DNA of 64,000 nt from Agrobacterium tumefaciens (GCF_005221325.1 NZ_CP039889.1:806001-870000); one strand, 5' to 3'. Shown: positions 8,987 to 19,125, counted from the stretch's first letter. Program-made: numbers and translations. Notes: generated from the sequence alone by a model not told the origin.

Positions 8987-9733
8987 ATGAAAATCCTTGT
9001 CCCCGTTAAACGAGTCGTCGATTACAACGTGAAGATCCGCGTGAAGTCGGATGGTTCTGGCGTTGAGCTTGCCAATGTGAAGATGTCGATGAACCCGTTC
9101 GACGAAATCTCGGTGGAAGAGGCCCTTCGCCTGAAGGAAGCCGGCAAGGCCGAAGAGGTCGTGGTCGTCTCCATCGGCCCGGCCAAGGCGGAAGAAACGC
9201 TGCGCACAGCACTCGCCATGGGCGCCGACCGCGCCATCCTGATCGAGACCGACGAAACCGTCGAGCCGCTCGCCGTCGCCAAGCTCCTGAAGGGCGTGGC
9301 TGAGGCTGAGCAGCCCGGTCTCGTCATCGTCGGCAAGCAGGCGATCGACGACGACAGCAACCAGACCGGCCAGATGCTGGCAGCCTTGCTCGGATGGGGC
9401 CAGGGCACGTTTGCCTCCAAGGTCGTGCCATCAGATGGCAAGGTTGCCGTGACCCGCGAAGTCGATGGCGGCCTGCAGACCGTCGAACTGAAACTGCCAG
9501 CCGTCGTCACCACCGATCTTCGTCTGAACGAGCCGCGTTACGCCTCGCTGCCGAACATCATGAAGGCAAAGAAGAAGCCGCTCGACAAGAAGGCTCCGGC
9601 CGATTTCGGTGTCGATGTTTCGCCGCGCCTGAAGGTCTTGAAGACCGAGGAGCCCGCAGGCCGCAAGGCCGGTATCAAGGTCGGCTCGGTTGCCGAGCTG
9701 GTCGAAAAGCTCAAAGCCGACGGCGTCCTCTAA
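8987..9733 (+). CDS. etfB: Electron transfer flavoprotein, beta subunit
   Basis: A 248-residue small subunit of the electron transfer flavoprotein. With EtfA it takes electrons from acyl-CoA dehydrogenases and passes them to ETF-ubiquinone oxidoreductase. The N-terminus [19 protein letters not shown] and [16 protein letters not shown] are standard. The signature region [20 protein letters not shown] (about residues 108-127) and the C-terminal [20 protein letters not shown] follow. The start has a GAGGAAAG ribosome-binding site. EtfA follows after a 25-bp gap in the same operon. Confidence 0.97.
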   Translation: MKILVPVKRVVDYNVKIRVKSDGSGVELANVKMSMNPFDEISVEEALRLKEAGKAEEVVVVSIGPAKAEETLRTALAMGADRAILIETDETVEPLAVAKLLKGVAEAEQPGLVIVGKQAIDDDSNQTGQMLAALLGWGQGTFASKVVPSDGKVAVTREVDGGLQTVELKLPAVVTTDLRLNEPRYASLPNIMKAKKKPLDKKAPADFGVDVSPRLKVLKTEEPAGRKAGIKVGSVAELVEKLKADGVL

Positions 9734-9758
9734 GGTTTCGGAAAAGGGAGATATTCTT

Positions 9759-10688
9759 ATGGCCATTCTTCTTCTGGCAGAACACGACAACGCAACCCTT
9801 TCCGACCTGACGGCGAAGACGCTGACGGCGGCAACAGAGATCGGCGGCGACGTACATGTGCTGATCGCCGGCGCTAGTGCCAACGGCGCTGCCGACGCGG
9901 CGGCAAAACTCTCCGGTGTCTCCAAGGTGCTGCTCGCTGACGACGCATCCTACGCCAACGCGCTCGCCGAGCCGCTGGCGGCGCTGGTCGTCTCGCTCAG
10001 CCCCTCCTATGACGTCATCATCGCCCCCGCGACGGCATCTGCCAAGAACGTGCTGCCGCGCGTTGCAGCCCTTCTCGACGTGGCGCAGGTCTCGGAAATC
10101 ATCGAGGTGGTATCGCCCGACACCTACAAGCGGCCGATCTATGCCGGCAACGCCATCCAGACGGTGCAAGCAACCGACGCAAAGAAGGTCATCACCGTGC
10201 GCCCGACCGCCTTTGCGGCCGCCGCCGAGGGTGGTTCGGCACCGGTCGAGACCATTGCCGCTGCTGAAAACCCCGGTGTCTCCAGCTTCGTTTCCGACGC
10301 GCTGGCCTCATCCGACCGTCCGGAACTGACCTCTGCGAAGATCATCATCTCCGGTGGCCGTGCGCTCGGCTCTTCGGAAAAATTCAAGGAAGTCATCCTT
10401 CCCGTCGCCGACAAGCTCGGTGCCGCCGTTGGCGCCAGCCGCGCGGCCGTCGATGCCGGCTACGCGCCGAACGACTGGCAGGTGGGGCAGACCGGCAAGG
10501 TGGTTGCACCGCAGCTTTACATTGCGGCGGGTATTTCCGGCGCCATCCAGCATCTCGCCGGCATGAAGGATTCGAAGGTCATCGTCGCCATCAACAAGGA
10601 TGAGGAAGCGCCGATCTTCCAGGTGGCGGACTACGGTCTCGTCGCAGACCTGTTCGAGGCACTGCCGGAACTGCAAAAAGCCCTTTGA
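9759..10688 (+). CDS. etfA: Electron transfer flavoprotein, alpha subunit
   Basis: A 309-residue FAD-binding subunit of the electron transfer flavoprotein. The start at ATG 9759 ([11 protein letters not shown]) follows AAAAGGGAG. The C-terminal FAD domain is clear: [47 protein letters not shown], and [12 protein letters not shown] with [12 protein letters not shown]. Length is typical. It is co-transcribed with etfB and closed by a strong terminator. The next gene, hbdA, belongs to the same field of acyl-CoA metabolism but has its own leader. Confidence 0.97.
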   Translation: MAILLLAEHDNATLSDLTAKTLTAATEIGGDVHVLIAGASANGAADAAAKLSGVSKVLLADDASYANALAEPLAALVVSLSPSYDVIIAPATASAKNVLPRVAALLDVAQVSEIIEVVSPDTYKRPIYAGNAIQTVQATDAKKVITVRPTAFAAAAEGGSAPVETIAAAENPGVSSFVSDALASSDRPELTSAKIIISGGRALGSSEKFKEVILPVADKLGAAVGASRAAVDAGYAPNDWQVGQTGKVVAPQLYIAAGISGAIQHLAGMKDSKVIVAINKDEEAPIFQVADYGLVADLFEALPELQKAL

Positions 10689-10704
10689 TTTTAAATACAT
10701 GATA

Positions 10705-10744
10705 AAGGCGGCGCGTTTTTTGAACGCGCCGCCTTCTCTTTTTC
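10705..10744 (+). terminator. Rho-independent terminator after etfBA
   Basis: A 13-bp stem AAGGCGGCGCGTT (10705-10717) pairs with AACGCGCCGCCTT (10723-10735) around a short T-rich loop and is followed by TCTCTTTTT. It lies 17 bp after the etfA stop codon. Confidence 0.9.
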
Positions 10745-10802
10745 GGCGATATGCGTAACATCGCCAGCGAATTTGCAGATGCATCACATGGGAGAACCGC
10801 AT

Positions 10803-11684
10803 ATGACCGCCCCCTTTAAAAACATCGGTGTCATCGGAGCCGGTCAGATGGGGTGCGGCATTGCGCATGTTTCCGCCATTGCCGGCTACCGGGTCCATAT
10901 CTACGATCTTTCGAAGGAAGGCATCGAGGCCGGCCTTGCCACGATCAACGGCAATCTCGCCCGCCAGGTGACCAACGGCAAGCTTTCCGATGACGCGCGC
11001 AAACAAGCGCTGACGCTCATCAGCGGATCGACCGACGTCAATGATCTGGCGCCGATGGATATCGTCATCGAGGCTGCCACGGAAAACGAGGAGATCAAGC
11101 GCAAGATCTATGCGCAGGTCTGCCCGGTCCTGAAACCCGAGGCATTGCTCGCCACCAACACGTCTTCACTTTCCATCACCCGGCTTGCTTCCGCCACCGA
11201 CCGCCCCGAGCAGTTCATGGGCATCCATTTCATGAACCCGGTGCCCGTCATGAAACTGGTCGAGCTGGTGCGCGGCATCGCCACCAACGAGAAGACCTTC
11301 GATGCGGCGAAGGCCTATGTGCGGACGCTCGAAAAGGCGATCACCGTTGCCGAAGATTTCCCAGCCTTCATCGTCAACCGCATCCTGCTGCCGATGATCA
11401 ACGAGGCGATCTACACGCTGTATGAGGGCGTCGGTTCGGTGGAAGCCATCGACACCGCCATGCGGCTCGGCGCAAACCACCCGATGGGTCCGCTACAACT
11501 TGCCGATTTCATCGGTCTCGATACCTGTTTGTCGATCATGCAGGTGCTGCATGACGGTCTGTCCGACAGCAAATACCGCCCCTGCCCGCTGCTGGTCAAA
11601 TATGTCGAGGCCGGCTGGCTCGGCCGCAAATCCGGACGCGGCTTCTACGATTACCGCGGCGAGACGCCGGTTCCGACACGGTAG
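10803..11684 (+). CDS. hbdA: 3-hydroxybutyryl-CoA dehydrogenase
   Basis: A 293-residue NAD(P)-dependent 3-hydroxyacyl-CoA dehydrogenase. The Rossmann loop is GVIGAGQMGCGIAHVSA (residues 9-25). The catalytic region holds ATNTSSLSITRLA, the HFMNPVPVMKLVE segment with the active histidine, and NRILLPMINEAIYTLYEGVG. The C-terminal domain ends YVEAGWLGRKSGRGFYDY as in FadB2/HbdA proteins. The ATG at 10803 follows GGGAGAAC. Within the PHB and butyrate field it would interconvert acetoacetyl-CoA and 3-hydroxybutyryl-CoA. It lies just after etfBA, with which it is functionally linked. Confidence 0.93.
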   Translation: MTAPFKNIGVIGAGQMGCGIAHVSAIAGYRVHIYDLSKEGIEAGLATINGNLARQVTNGKLSDDARKQALTLISGSTDVNDLAPMDIVIEAATENEEIKRKIYAQVCPVLKPEALLATNTSSLSITRLASATDRPEQFMGIHFMNPVPVMKLVELVRGIATNEKTFDAAKAYVRTLEKAITVAEDFPAFIVNRILLPMINEAIYTLYEGVGSVEAIDTAMRLGANHPMGPLQLADFIGLDTCLSIMQVLHDGLSDSKYRPCPLLVKYVEAGWLGRKSGRGFYDYRGETPVPTR

Positions 11685-11807
11685 AGCCTTTGATTACGGT
11701 CTTCCAGATAGAATAATCAGTTGCATTTGCTAAAATACAACCTATGGCGTTGACACGCTCCGCGCGAAAACCTCAAAGTCAAAATTGTGATTCTTTGGGG
11801 GCTTTTC

Positions 11808-12464
11808 ATGAAAATTTATATTGCGATGTCCGTTGTCGCCATTCTCGCGACAGCTTGTGTTTCGGAAAATCCGCGGGAAATCGTCAGAAAGTCTGGCTAT
11901 CTCACGACGGTTCCGCCCAGTACCAACTATGGCCCAGGTAACATCGTCTGGAGAAAAATCAATCGGTACAATGATAAGGATGATGTCTCTCTCGGCTACA
12001 TATGCTCTCCGGAATACGTGAAGCTTCCTGGAGCGCCTGAAAAAGGGGCGGGAGAAATCACCGATTTCGGACGCAAGAAAGATTTCTCCTTCAATGGAGA
12101 CAATCTTCAGAAGCTCGGTTTTTCAACCAGCGCAAAATACGTGAGCAATCTGACGATCAAGTTCAACAATATCGAATATCTCGAATATGGCCTAGACAAA
12201 CTCGAAGCCATCGAAAACGGTCTCGGGCCCGAGTGCCGAAGCATTCTCAATAAACAGCGAAAAAAGGGGAATGCACATATCGTGCGGTCTGCCTTCAAGG
12301 CAGATCTGGATTATTCAATTACCTACAAGGCGTCGACCAGCGCATCCATAAAGGCCGCAGTCTTAAAGGAAATTGAAGCCGGCTTCGGCGTCACCCTCGA
12401 AGGGAATGAGGGACGTGTTGGTCGTGGTCTTTATTACGGCGTGTCGATCGACCCGTTATATTGA
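11808..12464 (+). CDS. Orphan lipoprotein of unknown function
   Basis: A 218-residue protein I do not recognise. It begins with a lipoprotein-type signal, MKIYIAMSVVAILATAC, whose ATAC is a loose lipobox, followed by VSENPREIV. The mature part is polar with no obvious domain; it contains YNDKDDVSLGYICS and ends in a Gly-rich VTLEGNEGRVGRGLYYG stretch that could be a beta structure. The start at ATG 11808 follows TTTGGGGGC. Base composition is visibly more AT-rich than the neighbouring genes, with codons such as AAA, AAT and ATA, which suggests later acquisition between hbdA and tlpA. Confidence 0.7.
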   Translation: MKIYIAMSVVAILATACVSENPREIVRKSGYLTTVPPSTNYGPGNIVWRKINRYNDKDDVSLGYICSPEYVKLPGAPEKGAGEITDFGRKKDFSFNGDNLQKLGFSTSAKYVSNLTIKFNNIEYLEYGLDKLEAIENGLGPECRSILNKQRKKGNAHIVRSAFKADLDYSITYKASTSASIKAAVLKEIEAGFGVTLEGNEGRVGRGLYYGVSIDPLY

Positions 12465-12486
12465 TCTCACAAGAATATATCGGCAG

Positions 12487-13149
12487 TCATTTGACTGCCG
12501 ATATCAGCGCCTTGGCATCTTCGCTGTCCCACGCCGCCGGGCCGTTCATGGCCGCGAGCAGACAGCCGTTTTCATCCAGCAGCAGGGTGGCAGGCAGGCC
12601 GAAAGCAAGACCTTCCTTTTTCAGAACGTTGAAGACGCCCATGGAACTGTCGCGGTAATGCTTCAGGGCGTCGATCTTGTATTCGTCCATGAAGGCTTTC
12701 GGTTTTTCATCCGCGCCAACATCGATATTGACGGCCACAACCTCGAACTCGTCTCCGCCCTTTTCCTTCTCCAGCGCGTTCAGGGCCGGCATTTCTTCCC
12801 GGCAGGGCACGCACCATGTGGCCCACAGGTTGAGAAGAACCGCCTTGCCCTTGAGGTCGGCAAGCGTCATGTCCTTGGCCTCCGGCCCCTTGAAGGAGAG
12901 CGGGATGACACGCGGTCTATCCGCCGCCGACATCGCGGCCACCTGCCCCTTCAGAAACGGTTTCAGCGAGGCGATGCGGTTTGCCGCACCCTCACATAAA
13001 CCGCCCTCTGCCACCGCAGCCCCTTGAACCGGGCTCTCAGACCCAATATGCCTGAACCAGACCGCGCCCGCGCCGCTTAAAAGACCGGCAACGGCAGCAA
13101 TTGCAACCAACTTGGCGGAAGGAAGCCTGAACGGCGTTTTTTCTGTCAT
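12487..13149 (-). CDS. tlpA: Membrane-anchored thiol:disulfide interchange protein TlpA
   Basis: A 220-residue thioredoxin-like protein anchored by one N-terminal helix (about residues 12-32). The redox-active motif is WCVPC (residues 112-116) inside [19 protein letters not shown]. Rhizobial TlpA reduces CuA/Sco components and so supports cytochrome aa3 assembly in the periplasm. A pair of extra Cys residues (one near residue 52 and one in the C-terminal part, ENGCLL) could form a second disulfide. ATG 13149 follows GGAGTATTCG. Its start lies only 24 bp from the divergent argH start, so the promoters must overlap the opposite gene or be very compact. Confidence 0.9.
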   Translation of the reverse strand: MTEKTPFRLPSAKLVAIAAVAGLLSGAGAVWFRHIGSESPVQGAAVAEGGLCEGAANRIASLKPFLKGQVAAMSAADRPRVIPLSFKGPEAKDMTLADLKGKAVLLNLWATWCVPCREEMPALNALEKEKGGDEFEVVAVNIDVGADEKPKAFMDEYKIDALKHYRDSSMGVFNVLKKEGLAFGLPATLLLDENGCLLAAMNGPAAWDSEDAKALISAVK

Positions 13150-13173
13150 CGAATACTCCAGGGCACTGCGAAC

Positions 13174-14574
13174 ATGGCTGACGGCACAGATCAGAAATCC
13201 TCCAACCAGATGTGGGGCGGACGTTTTGCTTCCGGGCCATCTGCCATCATGGAAGAGATAAATGCCTCCATCGGCTTCGACAAGAAGCTTTACGCCCAGG
13301 ACATCCGCGGCTCTATGGCGCACGCCACCATGCTGGCGGAAAAAGGCATTATTTCGCAGGAAGATAAAGAGAAGATCGTTCACGGCCTGAACACGATCCT
13401 GTCAGAAATTAAAGCTGGCACCTTCGAATTCTCCCGCAAGCTCGAAGATATTCACATGAACATCGAGGCGCGCCTTGCGACCCTCATCGGCACGGCCGCC
13501 GGCCGCCTGCACACCGCCCGTTCACGCAACGACCAGGTGGCGCTCGATTTCCGCCTGTGGGTGAAGGAAGAACTGCAGAAGACCGAGGGCATGCTGACCG
13601 CCCTCATCGCCGCCTTCCTCGATCGCGCCGAAGAAAATGCCGATACCGTGATGCCCGGCTTCACCCATCTGCAGACGGCCCAGCCCGTGACCTTCGGCCA
13701 TCATTGCATGGCCTATGTGGAAATGTTCGGCCGTGACCGTGCCCGCGTGCGCCACGCCATCGAGCATCTGGACGAAAGCCCGATCGGCGCGGCGGCGCTT
13801 GCAGGTACCGGTTACCCCATCGACCGCCATATGACGGCGAAGGCGCTCGGCTTCCGCGAGCCGACCCGCAACTCCATCGACACCGTCTCCGACCGCGATT
13901 TCGCGCTGGAATTCCTGTCGATCGCCTCGATCTGCGCCACGCATCTGTCGCGTCTCGCCGAAGAAATCGTCATCTGGTCGACCCCGCAATTCGGCTTCAT
14001 CCGCCTGTCTGACGCCTTCTCTACCGGCTCGTCGATCATGCCGCAGAAGAAGAACCCGGATGCCGCCGAACTGGTGCGTGCCAAGACCGGCCGCATCAAC
14101 GGTTCGCTGGTCGCACTTCTGACTGTCATGAAGGGCCTGCCGCTTGCCTATTCCAAGGACATGCAGGAAGACAAGGAACAGGTTTTCGACGCCGCCGAGA
14201 GCCTTGAACTCGCGATTGCCGCTATGACCGGCATGATCCGCGATCTCGAGGTGCGCAAGGACCGGATGCGGGCCGCCGCCGGTTCGGGTTATTCCACCGC
14301 CACCGATCTTGCCGACTGGCTGGTGCGCGAGGCGGGCCTGCCCTTCCGCGACGCCCACCATGTGACCGGCAATGCCGTGGCGCTGGCGGAAAAGAAGGGC
14401 TGCGATCTGGCTGATCTTTCGCTGGAGGAGCTGCAAGCCATTCACCCCGGCATTACCAATGGCGTTTTCGACGTTCTTTCGGTGGAAGCCTCGGTTGCAA
14501 GCCGCGTGAGCTTCGGCGGTACGGCTCCTTCGGAAGTGAGGAAGCAGATCGCCTGGTGGCGCGGACGCAACTGA
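13174..14574 (+). CDS. argH: Argininosuccinate lyase
   Basis: A 466-residue enzyme of the fumarase/aspartase superfamily that splits argininosuccinate into arginine and fumarate, the last step of arginine synthesis. The family signature [20 protein letters not shown] is present near residue 288, and [16 protein letters not shown] and [18 protein letters not shown] are the other active-site regions. The N-terminus [18 protein letters not shown] is like other rhizobial ArgH proteins; an internal ATG at MWGGRF would give a shorter form. A terminator follows directly. Confidence 0.97.
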   Translation: MADGTDQKSSNQMWGGRFASGPSAIMEEINASIGFDKKLYAQDIRGSMAHATMLAEKGIISQEDKEKIVHGLNTILSEIKAGTFEFSRKLEDIHMNIEARLATLIGTAAGRLHTARSRNDQVALDFRLWVKEELQKTEGMLTALIAAFLDRAEENADTVMPGFTHLQTAQPVTFGHHCMAYVEMFGRDRARVRHAIEHLDESPIGAAALAGTGYPIDRHMTAKALGFREPTRNSIDTVSDRDFALEFLSIASICATHLSRLAEEIVIWSTPQFGFIRLSDAFSTGSSIMPQKKNPDAAELVRAKTGRINGSLVALLTVMKGLPLAYSKDMQEDKEQVFDAAESLELAIAAMTGMIRDLEVRKDRMRAAAGSGYSTATDLADWLVREAGLPFRDAHHVTGNAVALAEKKGCDLADLSLEELQAIHPGITNGVFDVLSVEASVASRVSFGGTAPSEVRKQIAWWRGRN

Positions 14575-14602
14575 TAAATCTGCGTTACGCTGCGATCACA
14601 AG

Positions 14603-14630
14603 AAACAGGGTGCACAAGCGCCCTGTTTTT
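14603..14630 (+). terminator. Rho-independent terminator after argH
   Basis: AAACAGGG (14603-14610) pairs with CCCTGTTT (14621-14628), extended inside by TGC/GCG around an ACAA loop, and runs into a T tract. It lies about 30 bp after the argH stop. Confidence 0.85.
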
Positions 14631-14668
14631 CGTTATCAGAGAGGCACATATTTCCTTTGGACAGGCTC

Positions 14669-14872
14669 ATGCTTTCAAAAACCGCGCGCAAACTCATCGT
14701 TCCCATCGGCATGACCCTCGCCGTCAGCCTTGCTCTCAGCGCCTGCGGGCGTAAGGGCGACATCGACCCGCCGAGCACGCCGGTCGAAATGCGTAACAAA
14801 CGCGCCGCCGATGGCAGCGAGCCGAAGCCCGCGACGGCGGAACGGCCGTTCATCCTCGACAAGCTTCTCTGA
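14669..14872 (+). CDS. lptM: LptM-like small lipoprotein
   Basis: A 67-residue lipoprotein. The signal peptide runs KLIVPIGMTLAVSLALSAC, with lipobox LSAC at about residues 23-26. The mature N-terminus is CGRKGDIDPPSTP, which matches the short LptM (YifL) family, whose E. coli member helps mature the LptD translocon. The rest is a short hydrophilic tail. A TTG 12 bases upstream is possible, but ATG 14669 follows GGACAGG. The position directly before lysA, 13 bp away, is the conserved alphaproteobacterial and gammaproteobacterial arrangement. Confidence 0.75.
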   Translation: MLSKTARKLIVPIGMTLAVSLALSACGRKGDIDPPSTPVEMRNKRAADGSEPKPATAERPFILDKLL

Positions 14873-14885
14873 CGGGTAAAAAGCC

Positions 14886-16154
14886 GTGAACCATTTTGGC
14901 TATATCGACGGCGTGCTGCACGCCGAAAACGTGCCCGTGCCGGAGATCGCCAAGGCGGTCGGCACGCCTTTCTATGTCTATTCCACCGCGACGCTGGAGC
15001 GCCATTACAAGGTGTTTTCAGGCGCTTTTGCGGATGTGGACGCCATGGTCTGTTACGCCATGAAGGCCAATTCCAACCAGGCGGTGCTAAAGACGCTGGC
15101 CAAGCTCGGCGCCGGCATCGATGTCGTATCCGGCGGCGAATTGCGCCGCGCACTGGCCGCCGGCGTGCCTGCAAGCCGCATTATGTTCTCCGGTGTCGGC
15201 AAGACCGTCGCCGAAATGGACTATGCGCTGGAAGCCGGCATCTATTGCTTCAACATCGAATCCGAACCGGAGCTGGAAGTCCTCAACCTGCGCGCCGTCA
15301 AGGCCGGCAAGCGGGCGCATGTCTCCTTCCGCATCAATCCGGATGTGGATGCGCGCACCCACGCCAAGATTTCCACCGGCAAGAAGGAAAACAAGTTCGG
15401 CATTTCCTATGAGCGCGCGCGCTCAGTCTATGCCCATGCCGCCACCCTGCCCGGCATTGAAGTCACCGGCATCGACATGCATATCGGCAGCCAGATCACC
15501 GAATTGCAGCCTTTCGAGGATGCCTTCCGGCTGCTGCGCGAACTCGTCGAGGCCCTGCGCGGGGACGGCCATGAGATCAGCCACGTCGATATTGGCGGCG
15601 GGCTGGGCATTCCCTATCGCGACGACAACAATCCACCGCCGCTGCCGGATGCCTATGCGCATATCGTCAAGAACGAGCTGAAGAGCCTCAACTGCAAGAT
15701 CGTCACTGAGCCCGGCCGCCTGATCGTCGGCAATGCCGGCATTCTGGTGACGGAAGTGATCTATGTAAAGGATGGCGGCGACAAGACCTTTGTCATCGTC
15801 GATGGCGCGATGAACGACCTTATCCGCCCGACGCTTTACGAAGCCTATCACGGTATTCGTCCGGTGGTGCAGCCTGCGTTGGATGCCCCTCGTATCAAGG
15901 CGGATATTGTCGGTCCCGTCTGCGAAACGGGTGACTATCTCGCGCTGGACCGAGAAATGGCAGCACCCCAGCCGGGCGATCTGATCGCCGTCAGTTCCGC
16001 TGGCGCCTATGGCGCGGTGCAGGCAGGCACCTATAATTCCCGCCTGCTGGTGCCGGAAGTGCTTGTCAAGGGTGACAAGTTCCACGTCATCCGCCCGCGC
16101 GGCACCTATGAGGAGCTGATCGCTCTCGATTCCGTGCCCACCTGGCTCGATTGA
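14886..16154 (+). CDS. lysA: Diaminopimelate decarboxylase
   Basis: A 422-residue PLP-dependent (alanine-racemase fold) enzyme that makes lysine from meso-diaminopimelate. The PLP lysine is in CYAMKANSNQAVLKTLAKLG (residues 57-76). HIGSQ, HVDIGGGLGIPYRDDN and TEPGRLIVGNAG are the phosphate-binding regions. VCETGDYLALDREM supplies the C-terminal catalytic Cys, and GAYGAVQAGTYNSR follows. It starts with GTG at 14886. It probably shares a transcript with the small lipoprotein gene 13 bp upstream. Confidence 0.96.
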   Translation: MNHFGYIDGVLHAENVPVPEIAKAVGTPFYVYSTATLERHYKVFSGAFADVDAMVCYAMKANSNQAVLKTLAKLGAGIDVVSGGELRRALAAGVPASRIMFSGVGKTVAEMDYALEAGIYCFNIESEPELEVLNLRAVKAGKRAHVSFRINPDVDARTHAKISTGKKENKFGISYERARSVYAHAATLPGIEVTGIDMHIGSQITELQPFEDAFRLLRELVEALRGDGHEISHVDIGGGLGIPYRDDNNPPPLPDAYAHIVKNELKSLNCKIVTEPGRLIVGNAGILVTEVIYVKDGGDKTFVIVDGAMNDLIRPTLYEAYHGIRPVVQPALDAPRIKADIVGPVCETGDYLALDREMAAPQPGDLIAVSSAGAYGAVQAGTYNSRLLVPEVLVKGDKFHVIRPRGTYEELIALDSVPTWLD

Positions 16155-16320
16155 CCCTGCGCAATCGATCACAATCAAGCGAAGCTGCCTAAAAAATGGG
16201 GGTGAGGGTCTGGCTGCCCTCGTCTTCGCCACAAAGAATGTTATCCTTGCCCCTGTGATATGAACAGCTCGCCGTTCCGGGAATGGCGTTCGACGTGGCC
16301 AGAACCGGGAGAACGGATTG

Positions 16321-19029
16321 ATGACCACAGCGGGAGAGGAAAGCACAGGCAGAAAGCGCCCGACCGGCGCGTTCGCGCAGCGGCCGGACCTTGCCCGGCG
16401 GGTTGCGGCCAAGCGCTTCTTCGCAAAAATCGTGCTGCTCTCGGAGAAAATTGCGCCGAAAACGCTGTGGCCTCTCTCCATTGCCGCCGTGTTTCTGGCG
16501 CTTGCATGGTTCGGCCTTTACCGGCACATGCCGGATTTTCTGCGGCTCGGCATCGTTTTCGTTCTGATTTTCAGTTTCATTGCCACGCTCTTGCCGATCC
16601 TGCGGCTGAAGTGGCCAGCGGATCATGACGCCTCCCGCCTTCTTGAAGATCGCAACGGATTGGCGCACCAGCCGGTCGGCGTGCAGGAAGACGAGCCCGC
16701 CTTCGACACGCCTTTTTCCCGCACACTCTGGAAAGAACACCAGATCCGCATGGCGGAGCGCATTGCCGCACTCAATGCCGGCCTGCCGAAACCCGATATC
16801 GCCCGTTATGACCGTCTGGCGTTGCGCGCCATTCCCGCGCTGCTCCTGGTCACTGCTTTCGGTTTTTCCTATTCGAACGGCGCAGGCACGGTTGCCGATG
16901 CGTTCCGCAGCCAGCCAGCCGCCGGTCCGCTCAACCCTGATATCCGTCTCGATGCCTGGGTCACTCCGCCTGCCTATACCGCCCGCGCGCCGATTTTCCT
17001 AACCGGACGTGATGCGGGCGGCCGCGACGCCGTTTCCGTGCCGCAATCCTCCAAGCTGACGATCCGCATGACTGGCGGCGATGGCGGCGAGGAAGTGACA
17101 TTCGAGCCGGAAATGGCGGGCGCATTGCAGAAGCTTGCGCCCGAAGCGGCACGGGCCGACAGTACAAGCGGCGACGTCGCCGTTCAAACGCCGGTTCGTT
17201 CGGCGGATCAGCCCGTCGCGCCGCGCACTTTCGCCATGGATGTTACCGAAAGCGGCATGATCACCGCCAACGGTGAACAATGGGTCTTCAACGTCATCCC
17301 CGACCAGCCGCCCAGCATCGCCTTCGACAATATGCCGCGTCGCGCCGTCAATGGCGCGCTGGAAATCGGCTTCACTGCCAAGGACGATTATGGCCTGAAG
17401 GAAGCCCATGCCATCATCGAGCCCATCGGCGTGGCGGAAGGTGCGACAGCGCTTTACCCGCCGCCGGAATTCAAGCTCGATCTGCCGCGGCAGAACAATC
17501 GCGAGATCAAGGGCCTAACCAGCCGCAACCTGACCGAGCACCCGATGGCCGGGAAACGTGTGCGCATCACGCTTGTCGCGACTGACGGCGCCGGCCAGAC
17601 CGGCCGCAGCCCCGCGCATGAAATGGTGCTGCCGGGCCGCAACTTCGCCGAACCACTGGCGGCTGCCATCGCCGAACAGCGGCAGATTTTCTCGCTAGAC
17701 GCGCGCCAGATGCCGAAGGCGATCGCCTATAACGAGGCGGTGGGCCTGCGTCCGGAAGAGACCATTCCCAACACCACGCATTATCTCCTGCTGCAATCAG
17801 CACAGACGCGGATGCGGCTCGCTTATAATGAGGAGATGCTGAAGAACACGGCCGATTATCTCTGGGAAATCGCGCTCGGCATTGAGGACGGTGATCTTTC
17901 GCAGGCCGAAAGACGTCTGCGCGATGCGCAGAACGCGCTCTCCGAGGCCCTGCAGCGCAATGCATCCGATGAGGAAGTTGCCAAATTGATGCAGGAACTG
18001 CGCGAAGCCATGCAGCAATTCATGAGCGAGCTGGCACAGCGTATGCAGAACGCGCCGCAGGCCAACATGAACAATCAGGCCCAGAACGTGCTGCGTCAAC
18101 GCGATCTGGAAAACATGATGAACCAGATCGAGAACCTTGCCCGTTCCGGCAACCGCGATGCGGCGCAGGAAATGCTCTCGCAGCTGCAGCGCATGATGAA
18201 CAATCTGCAGGCTGGCCGCCCGCAACGTCAGGGCCAGCAGGGGCAGCAGCAGAGCAGCAAGATGCGCCAGCAGATCGACAAGCTGGGCGAAATCCTGCAA
18301 CAGCAGCAGAAGCTGATGGACGAGACCTTCAAGCTCGACCAGGCACTTCGAGACCGCATGCAGCGCGGCGACCCCCAGCAGGGCGGTGAAAGCGAAGATG
18401 ACCAGCAGATGGGCGAAAACGGCCAGCCGCCGCAGCAGGGTCAGCAAGGCCAGCAAGGCGAACAGGGTCAAAATGGTCAGCAGGGTGGACAACAGCCGAG
18501 CGACCAGATGACTGCTGAACAGCTACGCGAGGCGCTGAAAAACCTGCGGGCGCAGCAGGATGCGCTCGGCAAGCAGCTCGGCGAGCTACAGCAGGGCCTT
18601 CGTGATCTGGGCATGGAACCGGGAGAAAACTTTGGCAAGGCGCAGCAGGAGATGCAGGGCGCCGGTGAAGCGCTCGGCAAGGGCCAGGGCGAACAGGCCG
18701 TCGAAGGCCAGGGCAATGCACTGAATGCGCTGCGACAGGGCGCGCAGGACATGATGGGCCAGATCATGCAGGCCATGCGCCAGCAGGGCCAGCAGCCTGG
18801 TCAGGGGCAGGAAGGCATGGCCGGCCAGGGCGGACAGAACGGCCGTGACCCACTCGGCCGGCCGCGCAGCACCACCGGGCCGGACTTCGGCGATCAGGTG
18901 AAGGTGCCTGATGAGATCGACGTGCAGCGCGCCCGTGAAATTCTCGAGGCTATCAGGGAAAAACTCGGTAACAATCCGCCGGGTGAAGTGGAACGACGTT
19001 ATCTGGAGCGGTTGCTGGATATACGGTGA
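16321..19029 (+). CDS. TIGR02302-type large Gln-rich membrane protein
   Basis: A 902-residue protein of the alphaproteobacterial family usually found beside lysA. The N-terminus has two close helices (LWPLSIAAVFLALAWFGLY and LRLGIVFVLIFSFIATLLP) and a third (IPALLLVTAFGFSYSN) near residue 175. A large, probably periplasmic region follows. From about residue 530 the protein becomes helical and Gln/Met-rich, with blocks such as QQGQQGQQGEQGQNGQQGG, and is likely coiled coil. The function is unknown. ATG 16321 follows GGGAGAACGG. The Gln-rich part has many low-complexity repeats and may vary in length between strains. Confidence 0.85.
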   Translation: MTTAGEESTGRKRPTGAFAQRPDLARRVAAKRFFAKIVLLSEKIAPKTLWPLSIAAVFLALAWFGLYRHMPDFLRLGIVFVLIFSFIATLLPILRLKWPADHDASRLLEDRNGLAHQPVGVQEDEPAFDTPFSRTLWKEHQIRMAERIAALNAGLPKPDIARYDRLALRAIPALLLVTAFGFSYSNGAGTVADAFRSQPAAGPLNPDIRLDAWVTPPAYTARAPIFLTGRDAGGRDAVSVPQSSKLTIRMTGGDGGEEVTFEPEMAGALQKLAPEAARADSTSGDVAVQTPVRSADQPVAPRTFAMDVTESGMITANGEQWVFNVIPDQPPSIAFDNMPRRAVNGALEIGFTAKDDYGLKEAHAIIEPIGVAEGATALYPPPEFKLDLPRQNNREIKGLTSRNLTEHPMAGKRVRITLVATDGAGQTGRSPAHEMVLPGRNFAEPLAAAIAEQRQIFSLDARQMPKAIAYNEAVGLRPEETIPNTTHYLLLQSAQTRMRLAYNEEMLKNTADYLWEIALGIEDGDLSQAERRLRDAQNALSEALQRNASDEEVAKLMQELREAMQQFMSELAQRMQNAPQANMNNQAQNVLRQRDLENMMNQIENLARSGNRDAAQEMLSQLQRMMNNLQAGRPQRQGQQGQQQSSKMRQQIDKLGEILQQQQKLMDETFKLDQALRDRMQRGDPQQGGESEDDQQMGENGQPPQQGQQGQQGEQGQNGQQGGQQPSDQMTAEQLREALKNLRAQQDALGKQLGELQQGLRDLGMEPGENFGKAQQEMQGAGEALGKGQGEQAVEGQGNALNALRQGAQDMMGQIMQAMRQQGQQPGQGQEGMAGQGGQNGRDPLGRPRSTTGPDFGDQVKVPDEIDVQRAREILEAIREKLGNNPPGEVERRYLERLLDIR

Positions 19030-19083
19030 GGGTTGCGCACAGTCGTACTGCGCTTCGATACAGCCTCAGAGCAAAAATTTTTC

Positions 19084-19097
19084 CGTCATGCCGGACT
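19084..19097. repeat. Left half of a REP-type palindrome, split by the IS110 element
   Basis: GTCATGCCGGACT matches the REP copy at 27,519-27,541 on its opposite strand. Its other half, ATCCGGCATCCAG, is found at 20,237 onward beyond the insertion sequence. Joined, the two halves restore CCGGACTTGATCCGG, the intact palindrome. Confidence 0.8.
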
Positions 19098-19125
19098 TGT
19101 GTGGACGTAATATGGTTTACTGGAG

